DNA of 21,748 nt from assembly GCA_943325255.2 (NCBI GenBank), contig CALPOS020000009.1, forward strand, positions 1 to 21,748, written 5' to 3'. The notes below the pieces were generated by a model. It was given only the letters and a program-made list of their open reading frames with translations, had not been told where the DNA came from and searched no databases. Made by a program: the position numbers and the translations under genes. This DNA is from Sphingobacterium thalpophilum (GTDB lineage: Bacteria; Bacteroidota; Bacteroidia; Flavobacteriales; Flavobacteriaceae). The stretch's first letter is position 1, and each line of letters starts with the position of its first letter. Below, one piece after another: positions 7,649-15,360 of the stretch.

Positions 7649-9751
7649 ATGAATGTAAGAAAGACTTATCCTAAAATATTACTCTTGATATTTTCATCAA
7701 GCGTTTTTTTTATTCTGCTTTATATTTCCCTTTTCTATTATACCAATCAAGCTGAATCGAAAGTGTATTCAAATTCAGCACAACAGTTTGACAACGAGAT
7801 TAGTAAGCTAATTGAGCTTGATAATAAACCAATTAAGGTTGCTATTAATAATGATACCAACTGGGATGAATTCGTAGATTTCACCAAGACAAAAGATTCG
7901 ATCTGGTACAATGAAACCATTGGTAATGAATTAAGCATCTATAATGCGGATTATTTAGGTACGTATGATGTCGATTTTAATTTTATCATTCGTACGCCTT
8001 CAGCAAAAATGAAATCCAAAGACATCATTCCGAAAGAAGCAATGCTTCAATTGAAGCGTTTGGGTTTTAGTAAGTTTTACTTGAAAATACCGGAAGGTTT
8101 TGTAGAAGTTAGTGGCGCTTCTATTCATCCATCGGATGATCCTTTGAAGAATAAGACAGCCCCATTTGGTTATTTTTTCGTTGCCAGAATTTTGGATTCA
8201 TCTTATGTAAATTATTTTCAAAAAGTGTCTGAATCCAAAGTGAAATTTATCAATGCAGACCATAGAAAAATCGAAGGAAAACACGCTATTTTTTCAGAGT
8301 ATTCCCTTAAGGACTATAATGGTAAAGTCATTGCCAACTTGCTTTTTGAGCGAAAGTTTGATGTGTATTTTGATAATATGTTGACCATTCTGTATCTGAT
8401 CATCTTTGCTTTTGTCGTGAATTTGATTATCAATATTTTCTATACCCGTAAATTGGTTTATTCACCTCTGGATATGATGACCCGAGTATTAGAAACTGGA
8501 AATAAGAATGCAATTAAAGAATTGAAAGCAACTACCGGCGAATTCAGCTACATTGGAAATCTTTTTGAGGAAAATGCAAATCAAAAAATTGAGTTAGTTA
8601 AGTCGAAGTTGAAAGCGGAAGAAGGCGAACGATTGAAAGCTTCGTTTTTAGCCAATTTGTCGCATGAGATTAGAACTCCGATGAATGCCATCAACGGTTT
8701 TACGGATTTGATCATCAATACAAAATTGAGCAAAGAAGAACAGAGTGAATATTTGAGAGTCATCGAAAAAAGCGGGAAAAATTTGGTGTCAATTATTGAT
8801 GATTTGATTGAAATGTCGAAGATTGACTCCAATCAAATTCAACCCAACTACTCGGACGTCAATATTGAATCCTGTATTAGTGAATTGTATGAGACTATCA
8901 AAATCACCATTCCCAAAACAAAAAATATCGATTTCTTTATTATCCCTAATGACAAACCTGCCGAATTCCCTATTGTTACAGATGAAGTCAAATTAAAACA
9001 AGTCATTGTTAATTTGGTAACCAATGCAATCAAATTTACAAGCGAAGGTCACGTTGCGTTTGGTTATCGCATTGATGACAAAAAGAAGAAAGTCATATTT
9101 ACGATAAAAGATACGGGTCCCGGAATCGATAAGAACAATCACCAACATATTTTTGATCGTTTTAAAAGAGTTGAAAATGACGCCTCTATAAAGGCTGGTG
9201 GTTTGGGGTTGGGACTTGCGATTTCAAAAGCTTATGTTGAGATGATGGGAGGGATGATCTCATTAGAATCGAAAGTTGAGCAAGGATCCACATTTTCTTT
9301 TTCTATTCCACTGAAATACAATGAAATTCACAATATTTCGGTAAAACCAATCAAAAGCAAATCTGAGGAAGTTCATCAAGATGCCATGACGATCTTGATT
9401 GCCGAAGATGATAATATCAATTTTCTGCTTTTTCAAAAGGTGATCCAGTCGAAGAATTACACCATTATTCGAGCTGAAAACGGACTAGAAGCTGTGGAAA
9501 TTAGCATCAATAATCCAGATATCGATTTGGTTCTAATGGATATTAAAATGCCCGTTATGAATGGATTTGAAGCGTTGGAAAAGATAAAAATGATTCGCCC
9601 CGAATTGGTCATCATTGCTCAAACCGCTTATGCATCGGCCGAAGATGAAGAAAGAATTTATAAAGCGGGATTTTATGGCTATCTGACCAAGCCCATTAAC
9701 CGAGAGAAATTGTTTGAGGCTATTGATACTGTTCTAAAAAACAAAAAGTAA
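7649..9751 (+). CDS. Hybrid sensor histidine kinase with CHASE4-like periplasmic domain (paralog 2)
   Basis: This is a second 700-aa hybrid kinase with the same architecture: membrane segment 1 (about 9-31); periplasmic CHASE4-like domain with NDTNWDEFV (68-76); membrane segment 2 (about 246-264); HAMP-like linker (YSPLDMMTRVLETGN); HisKA with His339; HATPase_c with N459, DTGPGID (488-494) and GLGLGLA (518-524); receiver with D587/D588, Asp631 in MDIKMP and Lys681. By eye the linker, kinase and receiver are close to paralog 1, whereas the periplasmic domain and the segment joining kinase to receiver differ more. This suggests tandem duplication followed by sensor divergence. It has no output domain. 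Its stop codon lies 2 bases before the ATG of an outer-membrane protein gene, so the two are almost certainly co-transcribed. The start is fixed by the hydrophobic segment beginning a few residues later. Confidence 0.93.
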   Translation: MNVRKTYPKILLLIFSSSVFFILLYISLFYYTNQAESKVYSNSAQQFDNEISKLIELDNKPIKVAINNDTNWDEFVDFTKTKDSIWYNETIGNELSIYNADYLGTYDVDFNFIIRTPSAKMKSKDIIPKEAMLQLKRLGFSKFYLKIPEGFVEVSGASIHPSDDPLKNKTAPFGYFFVARILDSSYVNYFQKVSESKVKFINADHRKIEGKHAIFSEYSLKDYNGKVIANLLFERKFDVYFDNMLTILYLIIFAFVVNLIINIFYTRKLVYSPLDMMTRVLETGNKNAIKELKATTGEFSYIGNLFEENANQKIELVKSKLKAEEGERLKASFLANLSHEIRTPMNAINGFTDLIINTKLSKEEQSEYLRVIEKSGKNLVSIIDDLIEMSKIDSNQIQPNYSDVNIESCISELYETIKITIPKTKNIDFFIIPNDKPAEFPIVTDEVKLKQVIVNLVTNAIKFTSEGHVAFGYRIDDKKKKVIFTIKDTGPGIDKNNHQHIFDRFKRVENDASIKAGGLGLGLAISKAYVEMMGGMISLESKVEQGSTFSFSIPLKYNEIHNISVKPIKSKSEEVHQDAMTILIAEDDNINFLLFQKVIQSKNYTIIRAENGLEAVEISINNPDIDLVLMDIKMPVMNGFEALEKIKMIRPELVIIAQTAYASAEDEERIYKAGFYGYLTKPINREKLFEAIDTVLKNKK

Positions 9752-9753
9752 GA

Positions 9754-10611
9754 ATGAAAAACCTATTCAAAGTGACGGTTCTATTTTGCGTTCAAGTACA
9801 TTCAAATTTATGCGCTCAGAACGAGGTCGTACCGCATGATTCGATTCCAAAAAATAAGGAAAGCAAATTTGAGTTTAGGTTAGATATCTTAAATAGATAT
9901 TTATGGCGCGGACAATGCTGGGGAGGCGATTACGCCGTTGTGCAACCAACCATTACTTACGCTGTCACCGATAAGATTACGGTGGGTTTTTGGGCGACAT
10001 CAAACTTCAAGAGTGACTATTTTTATCCTGATGGAGAAACTTCCTACAAAGGATATCAAGAGATCGATTTCAATATCAATTATCAGGCGACGCCGTTCCT
10101 GTCGGTGCAGTTGTGGGACTATTATTGGCCGTCTGTGTCAAAAGTAGAAGGCGTAGATAATGGTTTTTTTAACTACGGGAAAGATAGTGTGAAGACCGTC
10201 GACGCGATGCTTGTTTTTGATTTTTTCGAGTATAAATTGCCTTTATATGCAACCCTTAGTACACTTGTAGCTGGGAATGATTATAGATATGATTCAAACG
10301 GAGAAAATCCAAAGCAGAACTTTACTACTTATTTCGAAGCAGGATATACTTGGGAAGAGTTGTATCAAAAAATAACGTTGGATGTATTGGCAGGTGTAGT
10401 CTTCAACAATCAAGCGGCATATTATTCTTATACAGATTATGACAAACCCTCACTGACCAATATGAGTATTAAGACGGAAAGAGAATTTCATTTGAATGAG
10501 CGCATTGCGATGCCTGTGTCTTTGAATTATATCCACAATGCAGGAAAGGAAAACACGGAAGTTTTTGGTCGAAATTTCTTAGTAGCTGGTATCAGCTTCA
10601 ATTACAAGTAG
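9754..10611 (+). CDS. Predicted outer-membrane beta-barrel protein co-transcribed with hybrid kinase
   Basis: This 285-aa exported protein has a signal peptide of about 21 residues (hydrophobic core VTVLFCVQV, predicted cleavage after A21). It then shows alternating hydrophobic/polar strands rich in Tyr, Trp and Phe, and ends in the amphipathic strand VAGISFNYK, as expected for an outer-membrane barrel. The motif RYLWRGQ (48-54) near the mature N-terminus recalls the RYxWRG motif of small putative porins of the TorF type. That family link is by motif only. The gene starts 2 bases after the second hybrid kinase, so it is likely expressed with it. It could feed a ligand to the periplasmic sensors, be part of the response, or be a structural partner. 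No terminator is evident; a structured repeat begins 10 bases after the stop. Function unproven. Confidence 0.75.
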   Translation: MKNLFKVTVLFCVQVHSNLCAQNEVVPHDSIPKNKESKFEFRLDILNRYLWRGQCWGGDYAVVQPTITYAVTDKITVGFWATSNFKSDYFYPDGETSYKGYQEIDFNINYQATPFLSVQLWDYYWPSVSKVEGVDNGFFNYGKDSVKTVDAMLVFDFFEYKLPLYATLSTLVAGNDYRYDSNGENPKQNFTTYFEAGYTWEELYQKITLDVLAGVVFNNQAAYYSYTDYDKPSLTNMSIKTEREFHLNERIAMPVSLNYIHNAGKENTEVFGRNFLVAGISFNYK

Positions 10612-10621
10612 TTTTATTAGA

Positions 10622-10726
10622 AGCTATTTCCGATGTCCGTTCCATTCGAGCGAAGCGATCGATTTCAAGTTCAGTATAAAAAGGATTCCACTGCCACCCG
10701 CCTTGCCGCGAGGCAGGTCAGGGCTA
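10622..10726 (+). repeat. Composite structured repeat, copy A, at a convergent gene junction
   Basis: It shares three ordered blocks with the copy at 19607-19710. The 5' block AGCT..TCC..TGT.CG (10622-10640) comes first. An inner palindromic block TCGAGCGAAGCGATCGA (10646-10662) follows. The 3' block AAAAGGATTCCACTGCCA (10679-10696) is completed by GGGCTA (10721-10726). Between the two parts of the 3' block sits an additional hairpin, CTTGCC-GCGA-GGCAGG (10702-10717), absent from the other copy. The repeat lies between the ends of the outer-membrane gene and the minus-strand FadL-like gene and contains no ORF. Confidence 0.7.
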
Positions 10727-10784
10727 AAAAAAGACCGCTATACTAACGAATAGAAGTCTCCTCATTGGTATTGCTTTGAGCCAT

Positions 10785-12311
10785 TTACAGTTCAAAAAGC
10801 AAAGTCATCGAAATCGTATTGTTTTTGGTAGTAACAGCGGGTCCATCCGTAAATCCCTGAGAAAAGAAACTTTGTTGCGATTTTCTTTGTGAATAAGCAT
10901 ACGCTAAATCCAATCGGGTGGTGCCAAAATTGTAACCAAATCCTGTCGAAAATCCAGATAAATCTCCAACTACTTTTTTGTCATTATATGGACTTTCTTC
11001 GTAACGATATCCACCTCGCAAACTCCATTCTTTGATTCGATATTCTGCTCCGATTCGCAATTCGCTCGCTGCGTTAAACCTTGCTTCCATACTGTTATTT
11101 AAAGGTCGGAAAAAAGAATCGTTGGGTTTGAATCTCGTTTTGCTATAGTCCTTGATGCTGTAATCTAGACTAATCAGACCTTGTTTGCCAAAGACATAGG
11201 CTAAACTTCCTGTCCATTTGCTCGGAGTTTGTATATTGTAAGTTGGATAAATCAAAAGAAAATCAGAGTCCACTGTTTGCTCACTCAGATTTGGGTTGTT
11301 AGGATTTCCATAATTATAGCCAGCAGTGCTCAAAAATTGTTGTTTTTCGTCAGTTAATCGATACCATGTTGGAGATTCGTAGGACAGTCCTGTTCTGAAT
11401 TTATCGGTTACTTTTGCTATAGCGCCTAATTGAAAGGAAAATCCGTTACCATAGGTGTTTTGATAATTTTCAAAAAGCAATCTCGTGAGGCCACTATTTG
11501 GGCTATTATCGTTATCTTCATAAAACGCTGTGGTTCTGGTATAATCCGTAAAATGGGAGTTTACATTTAAACCAAAATAGAATTTGTCTTTATATTGAGT
11601 TGCAAAATTGACGGAAACCTTACCGTTGAGGCCACTAGTTTCCATATAATTTTCGTGATAAAAAATTCCACTGGCTACATTAGCAACATAAGTGTCATTG
11701 CTTGAGTTGTTTGGGTCAACATTAATCACATATCCTTGATAACCTAAATAGGCTTGCTGGTTTCTAATGTCTAAGTCTTCATAATGAGTATTGGGATCTG
11801 CCAAAATAGAAACTGGAATGGTTGAATTGTAGAGTCCGGGATTGGCATAACTCAAAAAATAATCTGCAATTGAATTGCTCGGATTGTTTCCAAATGAGTC
11901 CAAAGAATTATCAAGATTAGAAGTGTTTTCATAATTTACGGCGAAAACAATTTTTTTCCAGTCGTTTTTTGTATTTTGATTATTGAAAACCAGCACGCCT
12001 CCTGCCTGATTAATGTCGAAAGCGTTGTTTTCAGTAGTAACTTTTGAACCGAAGTAATTGGACTTATTCCTAGTGTTAAAATTGCTGAGTGTAAAGCTTA
12101 CTTGGTTATTCAAAAATACTGCGCTTCCCGCTGGATTAACATTGATAGAAGAAAAATCACCACCTAACGCTCCAAATGCTCCGCTCATACTCCTGTAGCG
12201 CGCAGTTCCGCTGAGATTGTCATTTGCATATAGCAGTGCATCAGCCAAAGTTTGCGAATTTGTGGTGGCAATGGAAGCAAGGACTATTATGATGCTAAAA
12301 TACTTTTTCAT
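10785..12311 (-). CDS. OmpP1/FadL-family outer-membrane transport protein
   Basis: This 508-aa protein resembles FadL/TodX outer-membrane channels, which move hydrophobic compounds across the outer membrane; relatives in Flavobacteriia are often labelled hemin receptor. A signal peptide (1-19, ending TTNSQ) is followed by SMSGAFGALGGDFSSINVNP around 41-60. The NPAG motif (59-62) is typical of the FadL N-terminal hatch region. The rest is strand-rich (YRIKEWSLRGGYRYEESP, FSTGFGYNFGTTRLDLAYAY) and the protein ends in SMTLLFEL, an outer-membrane C-terminal strand. It follows the Trp/Gly-rich lipoprotein gene by 68 bases on the same strand with no terminator between, so an operon is likely. The substrate cannot be deduced. 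Type IX secretion PorV proteins share this fold but are usually shorter, so this is probably a separate family member. Confidence 0.88.
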   Translation of the reverse strand: MKKYFSIIIVLASIATTNSQTLADALLYANDNLSGTARYRSMSGAFGALGGDFSSINVNPAGSAVFLNNQVSFTLSNFNTRNKSNYFGSKVTTENNAFDINQAGGVLVFNNQNTKNDWKKIVFAVNYENTSNLDNSLDSFGNNPSNSIADYFLSYANPGLYNSTIPVSILADPNTHYEDLDIRNQQAYLGYQGYVINVDPNNSSNDTYVANVASGIFYHENYMETSGLNGKVSVNFATQYKDKFYFGLNVNSHFTDYTRTTAFYEDNDNSPNSGLTRLLFENYQNTYGNGFSFQLGAIAKVTDKFRTGLSYESPTWYRLTDEKQQFLSTAGYNYGNPNNPNLSEQTVDSDFLLIYPTYNIQTPSKWTGSLAYVFGKQGLISLDYSIKDYSKTRFKPNDSFFRPLNNSMEARFNAASELRIGAEYRIKEWSLRGGYRYEESPYNDKKVVGDLSGFSTGFGYNFGTTRLDLAYAYSQRKSQQSFFSQGFTDGPAVTTKNNTISMTLLFEL

Positions 12312-12379
12312 AGGAAAGGTTATTAAAAAATCCTTAGTGTTAAAAAAAACTGTACGTTGGATTCAAATGAATTGAACTA

Positions 12380-13339
12380 TTATCTTCGCCCGCCAGAGGA
12401 TCTTCCTCCGCCGTAACTTCCTCCACCATAATTCCCTCCTGAAGATCTGCCGCCAGAATTATAGCTGCCAGAGTTTGATGAATTGCTTCTTGTTGGTGTG
12501 CTATTGAAGTTTCTCGTCGAATTACCTTGGCTTCTCGGAGCAGTATTAGAATTAAATCGCGGAGTCGCGTTATTTGAATTTACGTTTGCGCTATTTCGAA
12601 TTGGATTTCTTGGTGTCCCGAAATTAGTACTTGATCTCGGATTTCGGATTGCTGCGTCGGTTCTAGTTCCGCTGTAATTATTGCTAGTGGATCTCGTGCC
12701 GGATGTATTATTTCGTCTACCACTTTCATATCGATTTCCACTGTAATTTTGGTTGTTGTTAGCTGCGGCAAAACTTCTTGTACCATGATGGTACTGTTGA
12801 AAATACGGCTGATAATACCCACCGCACCAGGGATTTCCATACCAATTATTCCATCCCCAACCCCAATTTGGGCCGTACCAATTATTCCAACCCCAGCCCC
12901 AGTTTGGTCCATACCATGAGTTCCAACCCCAGCCAATGTTCCAGTTCCAATAATTGTTCCATCCCCAATTGTTTCCTGCCCAACTATTGTCATAAATGTT
13001 AACAACGGTGGTACCTGAATCATTACTCCAAACGCCATTGCTACTGCTTCCTTGATTATTGTATGAGTCGGAACTATAACGCTCTACATCTGTAAAAGTA
13101 GAATCTTTTTTTGCGTTGGGATCTTGTAGCGACTCAAAGTAATTTTTGTATTGATTGTTGCTGGGTGCTGGCTCTGAAGTTGCGGCCACTGTAGTATTTG
13201 ACTCTGAATTCCCATAAATCCCATCTCTATCATAATAAGAAGTGTTTTGATAGCTTCCACAAGAAACTACAAAAACACTTAAAAGAGATAAAAACAGCGA
13301 AAAGGGATATTTATTTTGAGGAAGGGAAATAGTTTTCAT
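12380..13339 (-). CDS. Trp/Gly/Asn-rich repeat lipoprotein of unknown function
   Basis: This 319-aa predicted lipoprotein has a signal peptide with hydrophobic core FSLFLSLLSVFVV and lipobox VVSC, placing the lipidated cysteine at C27. The mature part has three compositional zones. Residues 28-110 are Ser/Asn-rich. Residues 117-171 are dominated by Trp, Gly, Asn and Tyr, including two complete and one partial 12-residue repeats of the type WNNWYGPNWGWG (139-150, 151-162, 163 on). Residues 190-319 are low-complexity Asn/Ser/Arg/Thr, ending in Gly/Ser/Arg repeats. No catalytic domain is recognisable. It is divergent from proS, with a -7-like element between them, and lies upstream of the FadL-like gene, suggesting an envelope role. 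A 152-codon overlapping minus-strand frame in the repeat zone is a composition artefact. Gene real; function unknown. Confidence 0.85.
   Translation of the reverse strand: MKTISLPQNKYPFSLFLSLLSVFVVSCGSYQNTSYYDRDGIYGNSESNTTVAATSEPAPSNNQYKNYFESLQDPNAKKDSTFTDVERYSSDSYNNQGSSSNGVWSNDSGTTVVNIYDNSWAGNNWGWNNYWNWNIGWGWNSWYGPNWGWGWNNWYGPNWGWGWNNWYGNPWCGGYYQPYFQQYHHGTRSFAAANNNQNYSGNRYESGRRNNTSGTRSTSNNYSGTRTDAAIRNPRSSTNFGTPRNPIRNSANVNSNNATPRFNSNTAPRSQGNSTRNFNSTPTRSNSSNSGSYNSGGRSSGGNYGGGSYGGGRSSGGRR
12836..12925 (-). repeat. 36-bp in-frame tandem repeat encoding WNNWYGPNWGWG units
   Basis: Units begin on the minus strand at 12925, 12889 and 12853 (third incomplete), with period 36 bases. The two complete units differ mainly at synonymous positions (for example GGA/GGC, AAC/AAT, GGC/GGT), while the peptide changes only Ser to Asn. 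This points to maintained protein sequence rather than a fresh DNA duplication. Confidence 0.85.
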
Positions 13340-13354
13340 AACATTCGTTTTTTA

Positions 13355-13385
13355 TTGTTGAACTACACAAAATTAGTTAGTTTTG
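13355..13385 (+). promoter_or_regulatory. Promoter of proS
   Basis: TTGTTG (13355-13360) followed by TAGTTTTG (13378-13385) fits the flavobacterial -33 TTG / -7 TAnnTTTG consensus with a 17- or 20-base spacer depending on which TTG is used. It predicts a 5' untranslated leader of roughly 45 bases before the proS ATG at 13439. Confidence 0.7.
13368..13375 (-). promoter_or_regulatory. -7 element of the lipoprotein/FadL-like operon
   Basis: On the minus strand this reads TAATTTTG, an exact TAnnTTTG match about 29 bases upstream of the lipoprotein ATG. No TTG lies at the usual distance, so it is weaker than the proS promoter, with which it is interleaved on the opposite strand. Confidence 0.4.
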
Positions 13386-13438
13386 CCAAACTATTTAGTT
13401 AAAAAAAGTTAAACAATATTTGTGCCAATAAATTCATT

Positions 13439-14917
13439 ATGAGCAAGAACCTAACGACAAGATCTGAGGATTATTCAAAGTGGTATAACGAGCTAGTTGT
13501 AAAAGCAGATCTTGCTGAAAACTCGGGCGTTCGAGGCTGTATGGTTATTAAACCTTATGGTTATGCTATTTGGGAAAAAATGCAAGCAGAGTTAGATCGA
13601 ATGTTTAAAGAAACAGGACACAGTAACGCCTACTTTCCTTTGTTTGTGCCAAAGAGTATGTTTGAAGCAGAAGAAAAAAATGCAGAAGGGTTTGCTAAAG
13701 AATGTGCCATCGTTACGCATTATCGATTAAAAAACGACCCTGACAAGCCAGGTAAATTGATGGTGGACCCAAATGCTAAATTGGAGGAAGAACTTATTGT
13801 TCGTCCAACCAGTGAAGCAATCATTTGGTCTACATACAAGAATTGGGTACAATCTTATAGGGATTTGCCATTGCTTATTAATCAATGGGCGAATGTCGTG
13901 CGATGGGAGATGAGAACAAGATTGTTTTTGCGAACTGCTGAATTTCTTTGGCAGGAAGGACATACGGCGCATGCGACAAAAGCCGAAGCAATAGAGGAGT
14001 CTGAAAAGATGATGAATGTATATGCTGATTTTGCTGAAAATTTTATGGCCATTCCCGTAATAAAAGGCATTAAGACAGAAACGGAGCGTTTTGCTGGAGC
14101 AGAAGAAACGTATTGCATCGAAGCTTTGATGCAAGATGGTAAAGCACTACAGGCTGGAACCTCGCACTTTTTGGGGCAAAATTTTGCGAAAGCATTTGAC
14201 GTAAAATTCGCCAATGCCGAAGGGAAACAAGATTTTGTTTGGGGAACGTCGTGGGGTGTTTCTACTCGTTTGATGGGCGCTTTAGTCATGACCCATTCAG
14301 ATGATCAAGGATTGGTACTGCCTCCGAATTTGGCGCCTATTCAAGTGGTCATTGTGCCAATCTATAAGTCTGATGAACAATTAGAAGAGATTAGCGCTGC
14401 CGTTGCCGAATTAACTACACAGTTAAGAAGCTTAAAAATAGCAGTAAAATACGATGATAGAACTACTCAAAAGCCAGGCTTCAAGTTTAATGAATATGAA
14501 TTAAAGGGAGTTCCAATCAGAATTGCCGTAGGTCCAAAGGATCTTGAAAACGGGACTTTTGAAGTGGCAAGAAGAGATACTTTAACAAAGGAATTAGTCG
14601 CAAAGGATAATATTGTTACTTATGTCAAGGAATTGTTGGATCAAATACAGAAAGATTTGTTCACGAAAGCATTCAATTATAGAGAAAGTCATATCACTGA
14701 AGTAAACTCATTTGAAGAGTTTAAGGAGGTTTTAGAAAATAAAGGTGGATTTATCGCTGCACACTGGGATGGAACTCCTGAAACGGAAGACAAAATTAAA
14801 GATTTGACCAAAGCCACCATCCGTTGCAGACCATTAATGGGCAAAAAAGAGGCAGGTATGTGCGTGCTGACTGGAGCTAAATCTGCTGGTAGAGTGCTGT
14901 TTGCAAAGGCTTATTAA
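13439..14917 (+). CDS. proS: Prolyl-tRNA synthetase, archaeal/eukaryotic-like short form
   Basis: This class II synthetase (492 aa) charges tRNA-Pro with proline in the cytoplasm. Visible motifs are VRPTSE (121-126, proline and ATP binding), motif 2 from RWEMRTRLFLRTAEF into WQEGHTAH (155-178), QAGTSHFLGQNF (238-249), and motif 3 STRLMGALVMTHSDDQGL (275-292). An anticodon-binding domain follows (VVIVPI onwards). The C-terminal domain has RCRPLMGKKEAGMCVLTGA and ends in the conserved terminal Tyr (AKAY). There is no editing insertion between motifs 2 and 3, which with the length identifies the ProS type 3 form common in Bacteroidota. The start at 13439 gives the usual N-terminus and lies about 45 bases after a consensus promoter. 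It is divergent from the lipoprotein gene and followed after 78 bases by tRNA-Glu. Confidence 0.97.
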   Translation: MSKNLTTRSEDYSKWYNELVVKADLAENSGVRGCMVIKPYGYAIWEKMQAELDRMFKETGHSNAYFPLFVPKSMFEAEEKNAEGFAKECAIVTHYRLKNDPDKPGKLMVDPNAKLEEELIVRPTSEAIIWSTYKNWVQSYRDLPLLINQWANVVRWEMRTRLFLRTAEFLWQEGHTAHATKAEAIEESEKMMNVYADFAENFMAIPVIKGIKTETERFAGAEETYCIEALMQDGKALQAGTSHFLGQNFAKAFDVKFANAEGKQDFVWGTSWGVSTRLMGALVMTHSDDQGLVLPPNLAPIQVVIVPIYKSDEQLEEISAAVAELTTQLRSLKIAVKYDDRTTQKPGFKFNEYELKGVPIRIAVGPKDLENGTFEVARRDTLTKELVAKDNIVTYVKELLDQIQKDLFTKAFNYRESHITEVNSFEEFKEVLENKGGFIAAHWDGTPETEDKIKDLTKATIRCRPLMGKKEAGMCVLTGAKSAGRVLFAKAY

Positions 14918-14945
14918 AAAAAAATAAAAAAAAATACTTCAGCTA

Positions 14946-14975
14946 TTGTGCGAATAGAAAATAGTTGTATTTTTG
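14946..14975 (+). promoter_or_regulatory. Promoter of tRNA-Glu/rpsT
   Basis: TTG at 14946-14948, a 19-base spacer and TATTTTTG at 14968-14975 match the flavobacterial consensus. It lies 20 bases before the tRNA, giving a short pre-tRNA leader. Confidence 0.7.
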
Positions 14976-14995
14976 CATCCGCATTACAGAAGTAT

Positions 14996-15067
14996 GGCCC
15001 GTTCGTCTATCGGTTAGGACGCCAGGTTTTCATCCTGGTAAGAGGGGTTCGATTCCCCTACGGGCTA
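14996..15067 (+). tRNA. tRNA-Glu (anticodon UUC)
   Basis: The full cloverleaf is present. The acceptor stem GGCCCGT pairs with ACGGGCT (first pair G-U), and the discriminator base is A. The D arm follows (GTCTATCGGTTAGGAC). The anticodon stem is CCAGG/CCTGG with loop TTTTCAT, placing the anticodon TTC at 15029-15031. The T arm AGGGGTTCGATTCCCCT includes the invariant GTTCGA. CCA is not encoded. It sits 31 bases before rpsT and probably shares its transcript. Confidence 0.95.
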
Positions 15068-15098
15068 CAAAAAAATAAATTTTAGAAAAAAAAACAAA

Positions 15099-15350
15099 AT
15101 GGCAAATCATAAGTCAGCTTTAAAGAGAATCAGAAGTAACGATAAGAAAAGAGTTTTAAATCGTTATCAACATAAAACTACACGTAATGCTATTAAAGCT
15201 TTGCGTTTAGAAACAGACAAATCAGGTGCCTCAGCAAAACTTTCTGCTGTAATCTCAATGATCGATAAATTGGCTAAGAAGAATGTTATTCATGATAACA
15301 AAGCGTCAAACCTTAAATCAAAGTTAACTAAGCACGTTGCTAAATTGTAA
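15099..15350 (+). CDS. rpsT: 30S ribosomal protein S20
   Basis: This small basic protein (83 aa) binds 16S rRNA early in assembly of the 30S subunit. The sequence has the typical S20 layout: ANHKSALKRIRSNDKKR at the N-terminus, a long Lys/Arg-rich helix, a central Ala/Ser segment, and the C-terminal signature KNVIHDNKASNLKSKL. The length is usual for the family. The ATG follows an A-rich leader without a Shine-Dalgarno, as for many Bacteroidota ribosomal genes. It is probably transcribed with the tRNA-Glu 31 bases upstream and ends at a perfect palindromic terminator 10 bases downstream. Confidence 0.97.
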   Translation: MANHKSALKRIRSNDKKRVLNRYQHKTTRNAIKALRLETDKSGASAKLSAVISMIDKLAKKNVIHDNKASNLKSKLTKHVAKL

Positions 15351-15360
15351 TTGTGTCTTT

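Noticed and set aside
12580..13038. 152-codon minus-strand ORF overlapping the lipoprotein gene
   Set aside because: It is a shifted frame of the Trp/Gly/Asn repeat sequence. The other frame has a proper signal peptide and lipobox and spans the whole region, so this one is a composition artefact.
13727..14289. Two 135-codon minus-strand ORFs inside proS
   Set aside because: They are antisense shadows of a fully conserved synthetase gene.
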